NCBI RefSeq assembly: GCF_003854275.1
Contig: NZ_QTQP01000035.1
Coordinates: forward strand, 1-64,000
Direction: 5' to 3'
Source of the DNA: Burkholderia sp. Bp8963
GTDB lineage: Bacteria; Pseudomonadota; Gammaproteobacteria; Burkholderiales; Burkholderiaceae
Length of the DNA: 64,000 nucleotides
The notes below the pieces were generated by a model. It was not told the origin of the DNA. It saw only the letters and a list, made by a program, of their open reading frames with translations, and did no database searches. Below, one piece after another: positions 26,446-33,834 of this stretch. Position 1 is the stretch's first letter; each line of letters begins with the position of its first letter. The position numbers were made by a program, and so were the translations under genes.

Positions 26446-27164
26446 CTCGTGCTCCCCGTCGAGACGTTCGTTCTGGCGACCGGCGGAAACTCGAGCCTGT
26501 CACCCGGTTTCAGGCTGCGGAAATTCGACAACCGGTTGCGATCGGCAACCTGCAGATAGAGCCTCGGATCGCCGTAGATCTCATAGCAGAGTTGCGGCAG
26601 CGTATCGCCGAGCTTCACGATGCGGACATGTGTGAGGTCGGGCGATTGCTTGTTCTCCTTGGCCGCGCGCTTCTCTTCCTCGATGCTGCTCTTGAACGTC
26701 ACCTTGGCGGTCGCGCGAATCGGGGTACCGTCGGACTTGAACAGCTTGTACGTGATGTCGACCGCGGTTGCGCGGCCCTTGAAAATCGAGTTCTCGCCCC
26801 AGACGAGCTTGAAGTGACGTGGCTCGTGCGAATCGCCCTGGTAGTCGACGAGCACCGTCCTGAAGCGCTTGAGATCGTCGGCGACCGAGTCGCGCGGCTC
26901 GCCGTCGATGATGCCGGTGTTGTCGAACAGGAATTCGAACGACATTTCAGACGGTTCTGTGTATTCGTACTTGAGCTGCTTGCCGCTGGTGCCCTGCCCC
27001 TGACCGCCCTGCGAAAATTTCAGCTTGTACGACAGCGTGTAGTTCTCCGGGTTGATCAGCGCTTCGAACGAATCGTCGGCCTCGGCGACGCCGCCGCTCT
27101 CGGCCGCCTTCGAATCGGCAAACGCGAGGATCAGCATTTTGCCGTGCTTACCGGGTAGCGCCAT
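26442..27164 (-). CDS. eCIS tube-baseplate adaptor with LysM domain (Afp7-like)
   Basis: About 240 aa starting at the ATG at 27164, which overlaps the stop of the preceding small gene (TGATG); upstream in-frame sequence is not protein-like. The N-terminal domain (EALINPENYTLSYKLKFSQG, MSFEFLFDNTGII, VTFKSSIEEEKR) matches the CIS tube protein family. The C-terminal 50 residues are a LysM-type module (KLGDTLPQLCYEIYGDPRLY, LKPGDRLEFPP). In Afp and PVC this protein (Afp7) links the inner tube to the spike. Its LysM-like part is structural, like the one in phage gp53, rather than necessarily binding peptidoglycan. Confidence 0.92.
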   Translation of the reverse strand: MALPGKHGKMLILAFADSKAAESGGVAEADDSFEALINPENYTLSYKLKFSQGGQGQGTSGKQLKYEYTEPSEMSFEFLFDNTGIIDGEPRDSVADDLKRFRTVLVDYQGDSHEPRHFKLVWGENSIFKGRATAVDITYKLFKSDGTPIRATAKVTFKSSIEEEKRAAKENKQSPDLTHVRIVKLGDTLPQLCYEIYGDPRLYLQVADRNRLSNFRSLKPGDRLEFPPVARTNVSTGSTR

Positions 27165-27358
27165 CACCGCTCCTTCATCGCCTGTAGGATCTGCAATACC
27201 TGCTCGACGCACTCGGCCACGACCTCGTCCTTGCCAGCGCCGTGCTCGTCGTGTCCCGCGCCCTTCGCAGCGACGGTATTCGATGCGCCGCCGGCCGTCT
27301 CGGGCGGCTTGCCCAAGACCGTGACGCGAATGTGCAACTCCTTGATCTCGACCGGCAT
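27164..27358 (-). CDS. DUF5908 small eCIS protein (Afp6-like)
   Basis: 64 aa, start ATG at 27358. It opens with MPVEIKELHIRVTVLGKPP, the signature of DUF5908, and ends in a helix (VVAECVEQVLQILQAMKER); the middle is a polar linker rich in Gly, Ala and His. Such 50-65-residue proteins occupy the Afp6 slot between tube and LysM genes in eCIS operons. Their role is unknown. The stop overlaps the next start by one base. The frame is open further upstream, but that part overlaps the tube gene and has no family resemblance. Confidence 0.85.
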   Translation of the reverse strand: MPVEIKELHIRVTVLGKPPETAGGASNTVAAKGAGHDEHGAGKDEVVAECVEQVLQILQAMKER

Positions 27359-27402
27359 ATCCGCCCATCCCGTGAGAAATGTCGAACGAAACAGCACGCG
27401 CG

Positions 27403-27867
27403 CTACGTCGAATCCTGAAGGCTGAAATACCGGTAACTGAGCTCCATCGTTTCGATCACGAGCGCGCTCTCGTTGGCGTTGAAATCGCTGACCAGCCACT
27501 TCTTCGGTATCGCATGTGCGACGTTCCACGTGCGCAGCGGGGCGCCCTTCTCGTTCATCAGAATCACGTGGATGTCGGCGGGCGTAAACTGCCGGTCGCG
27601 AAACGCGGCCGTGAACCAGTCGAGCACCGCCGAACTCATCAGCATGCCGCGCTTGAGCACCATGTCCGCATACTTGGTCCGGATCGGCAGCTTGTGCTCG
27701 AAGCGGTTTTCACCGCCCTCCTTGAAGCTCTCGTAGTCGTATTCCACCGACAGGCCGGACACAGTCTGGAAACGCGCATCGGCCGTCGGTGCGGGCCCGT
27801 CGCCCAGCATGAACTCGACCTTGTAGTAGAAGCTCCACGGCGGGTAGTAGTCGCTCATGATCGTCAT
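27403..27867 (-). CDS. eCIS inner tube protein, T4 gp19 family (Afp5-like)
   Basis: About 154 aa. The ATG at 27867 overlaps the stop of the other tube gene (ATGA); the ATG at 27858 (MSDYYPPW) is an alternative that fits the family start better. It has the gp19 tube pattern: FYYKVEFMLGDG at the N-terminus, the conserved FQTVSGLSVEYDYESFKEGG, and LPIRTKYADMVLKRGM followed by LDWFTAAF. A strand (SALVIETMELSYRYF) closes the fold. It differs from the neighbouring tube protein by a longer insertion in the middle, as Afp5 does from Afp1, and is probably the tube layer at the baseplate end. Confidence 0.92.
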   Translation of the reverse strand: MTIMSDYYPPWSFYYKVEFMLGDGPAPTADARFQTVSGLSVEYDYESFKEGGENRFEHKLPIRTKYADMVLKRGMLMSSAVLDWFTAAFRDRQFTPADIHVILMNEKGAPLRTWNVAHAIPKKWLVSDFNANESALVIETMELSYRYFSLQDST

Positions 27868-28310
27868 CCGCCGATGTCGATATGGCTCAGCCCCTCGTGC
27901 GCGATCTCGATGCTCTCGATCGCGATCTCGTTCGCGTCGGACTTCAGATCGGGCGCCGTGACTTTCAACGGAAAGCAGCGGGACGCCTTCCACGCGGCCA
28001 CCGGCTGATGCTTCTCGTTGAGCAGGCGAATAATCACGTCGCGCCGCTTGTTCGCACGATCGTCGGCGACTTCGTCGTACCACGTGTTGAAGTCGACATC
28101 ATTCTCGAACTTGCCGCGCTTGAGCACGATCGCAGCCGTCTTCTGCAATCCGGGCTGCGCAATCTTGTGGAAATCCTGGCTGTCACTGTGGCGGTATTCG
28201 ATCTTCTCGCGCTCCATGACCAGCCCCGTCACTTCGGTGAAACTGATCATCGTTCCGTTCCAGTCGACCTGGAAATGGAACCGCGGCAAGGGGTACGGTA
28301 GTGGGCTCAT
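27864..28310 (-). CDS. eCIS main inner tube protein, T4 gp19 family (Afp1-like)
   Basis: 148 aa. It shows the tube-protein pattern FHFQVDWNGTMISFTEVTGL, VMEREKIEYRHSD, AAIVLKRGKFENDVDFNTWY and a closing strand (NEIAIESIEIAHEGLSHI). The close match to the Hcp/gp19 consensus and the position directly after the sheath gene make it the main tube subunit, whose stacked hexamers form the needle driven out on contraction. Translation of the second tube protein is coupled to its stop codon. Confidence 0.92.
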   Translation of the reverse strand: MSPLPYPLPRFHFQVDWNGTMISFTEVTGLVMEREKIEYRHSDSQDFHKIAQPGLQKTAAIVLKRGKFENDVDFNTWYDEVADDRANKRRDVIIRLLNEKHQPVAAWKASRCFPLKVTAPDLKSDANEIAIESIEIAHEGLSHIDIGG

Positions 28311-28357
28311 CGCTTCGCTCCTCTTCAGGTCCGATCACACATTCAGATCGAGATAGG

Positions 28358-29743
28358 TCACGACACCGGCATCTTTTGAACGAACTGGAGCACGATGAAT
28401 TCGGCGGGCCGCACGGGTGCCAGCGCGACCACCACGATCATGCGTCCTTCCAGCACGTCGAGCGCCGTCATCGTGTTGCCGAGACCGACCGACACCGAAA
28501 AGGCATCCGAAGTCTTCGCCCCCATCAATGCGCCCTGGCGCCAGAGTGTAGTCAGGAAGTTCTCGATCATGCCCTTGACCTTGACCCAGGTGTTTGCATC
28601 GTTCGGCTCGAACACGAATTGCATCGTCGCCTTGCGGATCGACTCCTCCGCAAAGATGCAGAAGCGCCGCACGTTGACGTAGCGCCACTCGTTGTCGTTG
28701 CCGGCGAGCGTGCGTGCGCCCCATACCAGCGTACCCATGCCAGTGAACGCGCGAATCGCGTTGATCGACTTGCCGCTCCCCGCATCGACATTGAGCGAAT
28801 CCTGTGTGTCGTTATCGATCTGGATGGTCGGCTGGATCGCGTTTGCCACGCCGACATTCGCAGGCGCCTTCCACACACCGCGCGCATTGTCGACCGCAGC
28901 GTAGATACCCGCGACGGCGCCCGCAGGCGGCAGCTTGCACGTCAATTGATTGATGGCACCGAGCGCCATGTGGTACTGATCGTTATGTTTCGCCTCGAGC
29001 GAGCTGAGCGAAGCTGCAGCACCGCCGTCGACGATTACGTCCGTCTTGCTCGGGTCATAGTTGAAACGGATCATGGTTTCCACGTTAGGCGCATAGGCCG
29101 CGCCGTATTTCAGTTCGTCCGAACCCCAGGCGTTGTTTCTGAAATTGCCGGCGGCGGCCAACACGTCGGCCTTCGCATCGTTCAGCGACAGGCCATCCCC
29201 CCCGTGCATGTCCATGATCACGAAGCGATCCTGCAGCGCCGTACACTGCTTCAGCGCTTGGTCGTGCAACGCATCATAGGCTGCGAGCGTCAGATACTGC
29301 GCCTCGGGGAAGACGATCAGGGTCGGCTCGTCCACCTTGCCGACGGCCTGAAGTCCGCTCTTCAGCTCGTCCCCGTCCAGATCCTTGTAGTTCGCGACGG
29401 AACAGATGTAGCAAGGGCCTCCGCCATTGTCGAAATACATCCTCAGCGCATACCACATCATGTGTTTCGAACGATCAGCCTCATCGATCTTCGCGTACGC
29501 GCTGCTCGACGCGGTCGTGATCGTCACCTTGATCTTGGTTTCCTTGTCGGCGAAACCGTAATATTTCTCGTAGTCCATCATCGACCTGATGCGCGTCGGC
29601 TTCATCGTCAGGTCCCCATCCGTCGTCATCGTCGCGAACTGGGTATAGCCGATAAAGGCGGGAATCGCCGTGGCCACTCCGGCGACCGACGGTGGCAGCG
29701 TCGCGATCTCTTTGACGTAGACGCCTGGTGTGTTGTAAGCCAT
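28358..29743 (-). CDS. eCIS contractile sheath protein (Afp2-4-like)
   Basis: About 461 aa. The ATG at 29743 has AAAGGGG at normal spacing; an ATG at 29747-29749 is too close to it. The N-terminus MAYNTPGVYVKEIATLPPSV and the strand AIPAFIGYTQ are hallmarks of contractile tail sheaths. So are the C-terminal WRYVNVRRFCIFAEESIRKA, FVFEPNDANTWVKVKGMIEN and the final ARRAEFIVLQF-like strand (PVRPAEFIVLQFVQKMPV), which interlocks with neighbours. Only one sheath gene is present, whereas Afp and PVC have three paralogues. The protein polymerises around the tube and contracts to inject it. Confidence 0.95.
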   Translation of the reverse strand: MAYNTPGVYVKEIATLPPSVAGVATAIPAFIGYTQFATMTTDGDLTMKPTRIRSMMDYEKYYGFADKETKIKVTITTASSSAYAKIDEADRSKHMMWYALRMYFDNGGGPCYICSVANYKDLDGDELKSGLQAVGKVDEPTLIVFPEAQYLTLAAYDALHDQALKQCTALQDRFVIMDMHGGDGLSLNDAKADVLAAAGNFRNNAWGSDELKYGAAYAPNVETMIRFNYDPSKTDVIVDGGAAASLSSLEAKHNDQYHMALGAINQLTCKLPPAGAVAGIYAAVDNARGVWKAPANVGVANAIQPTIQIDNDTQDSLNVDAGSGKSINAIRAFTGMGTLVWGARTLAGNDNEWRYVNVRRFCIFAEESIRKATMQFVFEPNDANTWVKVKGMIENFLTTLWRQGALMGAKTSDAFSVSVGLGNTMTALDVLEGRMIVVVALAPVRPAEFIVLQFVQKMPVS

Positions 29744-29779
29744 GAGCATCCCCTTTCAGCAAAATAGGACAGTGTTCGC

Positions 29780-30796
29780 CTAGATGTAAATCTCCGACAC
29801 GAGCTGGGTGATTCGGGCACCGCTCTGCTGAGCCTTGACGATGCCTCGGGAAGGCTTTTGCCCGGTACCGGCATTGCCGAAATACGTAAGCGGCAGCGGT
29901 GCCGGCTCCGTTGCCTTGAGCGCGCCGGTCCCCTTGTCGAGATACGTCCAACGCGTCGAGCGGTTCTTGAAGCGCACCTGATAGACAGGCGCGGGCACCT
30001 TGGGGGCGCCGGCTCCGTCGACGAAGCTGAACGCATCGTCATCGCCGCGCACCGCCGTCAGCCGAATCAGTGCAAACACGTCGTCACGCACGTCGTCGGA
30101 CAACTGCAGGCCGCGTGCGGGCGCCCCGGTCACACCTGCCGGCGGCACGATGGCCGGCGCATCGCCCTGATTGACGTATACGGGAAGCGTCGCCACCGCG
30201 CCCAGCTGCTGCATCGTTGCAGCGGGATTGTCGCTCGTGAGCTGCGACAGCGTGCCGCCCGACAGTACCAGTGCTTCGACCTGATCGCTCGCGCTCGGCG
30301 CCGGGTAGTCGCGAGACAGGTACAACACGGTGTCCGCGCCGAAGTTGCGCTTGGCGCCAGTCAGATTGTCCAGCACAGGAACGCCTTCCTTGTAGCGGTA
30401 GACGGCCCGTCCCGGAGCGTGGTCGGTCGGATCGAATGCGTCGTAGATGCGCTGTGGGCGGAAAGTCAGCGCCGTGTAGTCGACGAACCGCCGATCGGCA
30501 ACCGAAACGACGAACGCGAACGCCGCGTCCGCCGCGACGCTCGCACCGTCCGGCGCGGCGACGACGAAGCCCAGCGGCGTCAGCATAACGAGGCATCGCA
30601 GGTCGCCCAACTGCCTGCGCGTCGACGGCGTCGGCGCGACGCTGAGCACCGGTCGAACATCATAGGTCAGGAGCCGCTCTGCCTGCTTGTCCGCAGCCAG
30701 CGAGTCGAACACGATGATGCCGTCGTCGAGCCAGTAATGATGCAGAAGCCTGACTTCAAATAGACGCTTGTAGGAATTCGTTGTGCGCTCGCCCAT
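29780..30796 (-). CDS. Unknown eCIS operon protein between cap and sheath
   Basis: 338 aa with no family I can name. It is beta-strand rich (RLLHHYWLDDGIIVFDSLAA, LTYDVRPVLSVAPT, FAFVVSVADRRFVDYTALTF) with a Pro/Gly/Ala-rich middle and a C-terminal segment beginning YQVRFKNRSTRWTYLDKGTG. It has no signal peptide and no membrane span. Its place as the second gene of the operon, between the DUF4255 cap and the sheath, implies a structural or assembly role, perhaps a cap adaptor or a cargo plug. That is inference from position only. Confidence 0.7.
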   Translation of the reverse strand: MGERTTNSYKRLFEVRLLHHYWLDDGIIVFDSLAADKQAERLLTYDVRPVLSVAPTPSTRRQLGDLRCLVMLTPLGFVVAAPDGASVAADAAFAFVVSVADRRFVDYTALTFRPQRIYDAFDPTDHAPGRAVYRYKEGVPVLDNLTGAKRNFGADTVLYLSRDYPAPSASDQVEALVLSGGTLSQLTSDNPAATMQQLGAVATLPVYVNQGDAPAIVPPAGVTGAPARGLQLSDDVRDDVFALIRLTAVRGDDDAFSFVDGAGAPKVPAPVYQVRFKNRSTRWTYLDKGTGALKATEPAPLPLTYFGNAGTGQKPSRGIVKAQQSGARITQLVSEIYI

Positions 30797-30815
30797 GTCA
30801 ACCGTCGCCGTGCTC

Positions 30816-31442
30816 TTATTGATAGGTGCCGTTGACCACCTCGGTGATGAGTCCGGCCTCAGCCTGGGCGGCCTTGAACGTCATCTCGAGTAGCCGCAGC
30901 GTATACAGCGCGAACGGATATTGTTTGCCGCCGAGCGTCCCCCACAGGTGATTCACCTCCTCCATGGTCGGCGAATAGATGTCGAAGATCAGCTTGAAGG
31001 TTTCGAGTTGATCGAGCGCATTCGTGGGCGCGTTGGTCACCAGCGAAGCCGGCGCGACCGAGTTCTGATCGAACACGTTCGTAGACTGGAAGAACTTGAT
31101 CGCGCGCGAAAGCAGCAGCAGCGCATTCGAGTAATTCGTATGCGTCGCGACAATCAGAATGTGGAAATTCAGAAAGACGGGCGGGTTCCGGTAGACGACA
31201 CGCAGCGTTGCGTCGTTGCGGACCTGGGTCGCCAGGTTCTTGAGCGTCTTCTCCTCGCGGATGTTGACCATCGAGAAACCGAGGACATCGCGAGGCATCG
31301 CCCCCGGATTGCCGGCGCCGCCACCGACGCCTTCGGCGATATTTCCGAGCCTGACCTGCGGCGCAACCGCTGGCGGATCGTAGTTCTCGCTCAAGTGTCG
31401 CTCGAGCTCGTTCGCAACGATGGTCAAAGCATGCGCAAGCAT
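30816..31442 (-). CDS. eCIS tube terminator/cap, DUF4255 (Afp16/Pvc16-like)
   Basis: About 208 aa starting at the ATG at 31442, which has AGGAGA seven bases upstream; an in-frame start at 31487 lacks one. The opening LAHALTIVANELERHLSENY is typical of the Pvc16 N-terminal domain (DUF4255). It continues with VRLGNIAEG, DVLGFSMVNIREEKTL, LNFHILIVATHTNYSNALLL and a final helix-strand pair (YPFALYTLRLLEMTFKAAQA). Pvc16/Afp16 caps the distal end of the tube and sheath and ends elongation. As the first gene of the operon it follows a good promoter 64-91 bases upstream. Confidence 0.92.
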   Translation of the reverse strand: MLAHALTIVANELERHLSENYDPPAVAPQVRLGNIAEGVGGGAGNPGAMPRDVLGFSMVNIREEKTLKNLATQVRNDATLRVVYRNPPVFLNFHILIVATHTNYSNALLLLSRAIKFFQSTNVFDQNSVAPASLVTNAPTNALDQLETFKLIFDIYSPTMEEVNHLWGTLGGKQYPFALYTLRLLEMTFKAAQAEAGLITEVVNGTYQ

Positions 31443-31505
31443 ACGTTCTCTCCTGGCTCGAACGCTGTTGGCCAGATACCGCTGCAAATTCGCAATCCAG
31501 CACCA

Positions 31506-31533
31506 ATTCTAGAGTATGCCGCCCGATTATCAA
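31506..31533 (-). promoter_or_regulatory. Putative sigma-70-type promoter of the eCIS operon
   Basis: On the minus strand, TTGATA (31533-31528) and TAGAAT (31511-31506) are separated by 16 bases, each with five of six consensus bases. The first gene of the operon starts at 31442, leaving a leader of about 55-60 bases. The promoter sits at the edge of a strongly AT-rich region in a GC-rich genome, a setting in which H-NS-type silencing is common. Confidence 0.5.
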
Positions 31534-31542
31534 GCCTGAATT

Positions 31543-31660
31543 AGCGAATTCCTTTCACTTTTCAATTGCATTCAATTTGAATTTCAAAAAAATTGTTTTA
31601 AAAATTCCCTACATAAATTTACGTATGATGATATGCGTGTAATTTTTTTGTCAAAAAGAA
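31543..31660. promoter_or_regulatory. AT-rich divergent intergenic region
   Basis: This is the most AT-rich stretch of the window, lying between the eCIS operon and the phosphoesterase gene. It contains runs of A and T, a small palindrome (ATTCAATTTGAAT at 31570-31582) and several TTGAAA/TTGAAT-like hexamers on both strands that could be -35 elements. It is a natural candidate for nucleoid-protein silencing and for control of both divergent transcription units. I see no gene in 31443-31904. Confidence 0.5.
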
Positions 31661-31904
31661 TTGCAGCGCCATCGCCAATCGCCCATGCGATGCGCTTTCC
31701 CTGTAGCAACCCCAGTCGAATCCGCAATGGTCATCGGTCGAAATAACCGGGAATTTCCTTGGCGAAGGCGAATTTCGTCAAGTAGCATAAATCGGAAAGC
31801 AGCAGACACGCGTTGTCTAAGCCGTGCCGACTCGCCCCGGTCTGGCCGTGCGTGTTTTCAAGACCCAAGCTCCTGAAAAAAATCTGTCATCTTTGGAGAA
31901 GCCA

Positions 31905-33323
31905 ATGGCAAATATCGAACACTTCGTGGTTCTCATGCTGGAGAACCGTTCTTTCGACCACATCTTCGGGCTTCGCGACGGCGTGAACGGAATCCATGAT
32001 GCGGGAGGCATTCCGGTCCTGGTGAACGTGGACGGCGGGCGCGAGATTCCAGTCCAGGGCGGCGCCCCGTTCTCCATTCCGACCAAGCACGGGCGCGGGC
32101 CGTTCCACAACGTCGTGGACGTCAACGAGCAGCTTTTCGGTGACAAGGATGCGCAGGGCAAGGCAACAGGAAGCGGCTTCGTTTCGAGCTACCGCGAAGC
32201 GCTCGAACACGATACCCGGGGCGACTTCACCGATCAGGACGTGGATGTCGTGATGAAGGTATTCAGTCCAGCCGACCTGCCCGCGATCAACGCGCTCGCC
32301 GATCACTTCGTGCTATGCGAGCAATGGTTCTGTGAAGTGCCGGGCCCGACCCATCCCAATCGCCTGTATGTTCATGCGGGCACGTCGGAAGGATTCGCCC
32401 ACAACGTCTTCAAGCGACCATTCGATTCCCTCACGATCTACGAACTGGTCGAGCGCGCCGGCAAGACCTGGGCGGTCTACGACTTTGATCTGAACGAGGT
32501 CAAGAACTTTACCCGACTGGCGGACAAGACGGAGAATTTCCGCCGCTTCAAGCCGCGGTTCGCCCAAGACATTGAGAACGGGGCACTGCCGAACTACTCG
32601 TTCATCCTCCCACGGTTCAGCTCCACGCACTATGCACCACAGAACGATCAGCACGCCCCCGCGGACATACGTTGGGGCGAGCATCTCATCGCGGATGTCT
32701 ACGACGCCCTACGCGCGAATGACGAGACGTGGGGCAAGTGCGCGCTCATCGTCACGTACGACGAGCACGGTGGCTTCCCCGACCATGTGATTCCGCCTGC
32801 CGCATCGAATCCCGATGGCATCGACTCGCCGCGCCCCGACGATAACGACGGCAATCATCAGCCGCCCGAATTTGCGTTCGATCGCTTGGGCCTCCGTGTG
32901 CCGGCCCTGATTGTGTCGCCATGGGTCGAGAAAGGCAAGGTGTGCCAGGACCAGTTGCAGCACACGTCGATCCTGAAGACCGTGCGAGAGGCGTTCAATA
33001 TCGACCGGTCGTTGAGCCGGAGGGAGGAACTGGCGGTGTCATTTGCCCACCTGTTCACCGAGGCGGCAGCCAGGACTGACGCACCGCAAAAACTGCCGCG
33101 ACCGACGATGTCTCAACTCGCGCCGGCTGTGCACCATGCGAATCCCGGCAATCACGTGCCGGACGACCTGCAGACCGAGATGCTCGACGGGCTCATTCAG
33201 GCAACCAGGCTCAGTCATCCGGAGGATGAGGACACGCCGGTGGAAACCCCTCCGTCGCAAGCCGAAGTCTCTGCACTGGCGCACCAGCGTTGGGCGCGAC
33301 ACGAGAAGTGGGTGAAGAGTTAA
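31905..33323 (+). CDS. Phospholipase C-type phosphoesterase without export signal
   Basis: 472 aa from the ATG at 31905 (GGAG ten bases upstream). It is a phosphoesterase (PF04185-type) of the bacterial phospholipase C/acid phosphatase group. Motifs are ENRSFDHIFG at 13-22 (metal ligand Glu-Asn and the nucleophile region), GPTHPNRLYVHAGTSEG at 147-163, TYDEHGGFPDHV at 284-295 and LIVSPWVEKG near 330. Family members such as PlcH carry a Tat signal; this protein begins directly with the first catalytic strand and has no signal peptide or hydrophobic segment. The frame extends upstream to 31824, but that part is not signal-like either. Standing divergently beside the eCIS operon, it is a plausible non-Sec cargo. 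It could also be a cytosolic phosphodiesterase. Confidence 0.85.
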   Translation: MANIEHFVVLMLENRSFDHIFGLRDGVNGIHDAGGIPVLVNVDGGREIPVQGGAPFSIPTKHGRGPFHNVVDVNEQLFGDKDAQGKATGSGFVSSYREALEHDTRGDFTDQDVDVVMKVFSPADLPAINALADHFVLCEQWFCEVPGPTHPNRLYVHAGTSEGFAHNVFKRPFDSLTIYELVERAGKTWAVYDFDLNEVKNFTRLADKTENFRRFKPRFAQDIENGALPNYSFILPRFSSTHYAPQNDQHAPADIRWGEHLIADVYDALRANDETWGKCALIVTYDEHGGFPDHVIPPAASNPDGIDSPRPDDNDGNHQPPEFAFDRLGLRVPALIVSPWVEKGKVCQDQLQHTSILKTVREAFNIDRSLSRREELAVSFAHLFTEAAARTDAPQKLPRPTMSQLAPAVHHANPGNHVPDDLQTEMLDGLIQATRLSHPEDEDTPVETPPSQAEVSALAHQRWARHEKWVKS

Positions 33324-33357
33324 TCAAAGTCAGTGAGCGGGCGGCTTCGTCGCGGAT

Positions 33358-33666
33358 GAAACCGCACGGGCACTCGAGCAGCCTGAAGAAGCCCGCGCCC
33401 GAGCAGGCTAGCATAGCGCCGCGTACGCCGAACGCCCACGGCGCGATCTCGGTAGGACGCCGGACCGTGTTGACGACCGCGCCAAGCGGCGGCGCATCGA
33501 TCGTCACGCGGTCGCCGAGGTGGTGCGTGAAGCCGCCGCCGGGTGCGTCGCGATTCTTGCTTGGCGCGAACATCTTGCCGAGGGACAGCATGAAGCCGTC
33601 CGGAGACTGGTGACGTACACCCCGCGCCTGCCGCATCTCGCATGCACGGTCGTTTTCTTGACAGGT
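33358..33666 (-). pseudogene. Relic of a fumarylacetoacetate-hydrolase-family gene (C-terminal part)
   Basis: On the minus strand an open frame reads SPDGFMLSLGKMFAPSKN, then GGFTHHLGDRVTIDAPPLGA, VVNTVRRPTE and PWAFGVRGAM. This is the C-terminal core of an FAH-type family, including the LGD-x-V-x-I and LG-x-x-VN-x-V strands. The N-terminal two thirds and the normal C-terminal end are missing, and no start codon or ribosome binding site serves it. Upstream sequence is Arg-rich and unlike the family. It is a decayed fragment left in the gap between the phosphoesterase and the membrane hydrolase. Confidence 0.5.
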
Positions 33667-33834
33667 CATTTCTCCGCTTCTACGTTTCTTATGGAACAGC
33701 CGCGAACCAGAGCGGCGCCGGCGCGGTCTACGCCGGCGCCGCTGCATCTCGGGCTCGTTCCCCTGGGCCGCATGAATTGGCTCCAACGCATTGGTGGTCG
33801 TCGTCGAGAGCTTGATAAAGCATGAGGTGCTGAA

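Noticed and set aside
24790..26559. A 589-codon plus-strand open frame
   Set aside because: Antisense shadow of the VgrG-like spike gene; composition rich in His, Arg and Asp without motifs.
5544..31442. Type VI secretion system or tailocin prophage
   Set aside because: No TssJLM/ClpV-type genes. The tail genes are of eCIS type (DUF4255, DUF5908, DUF4157, eCIS ATPase), and no phage regulators are seen.
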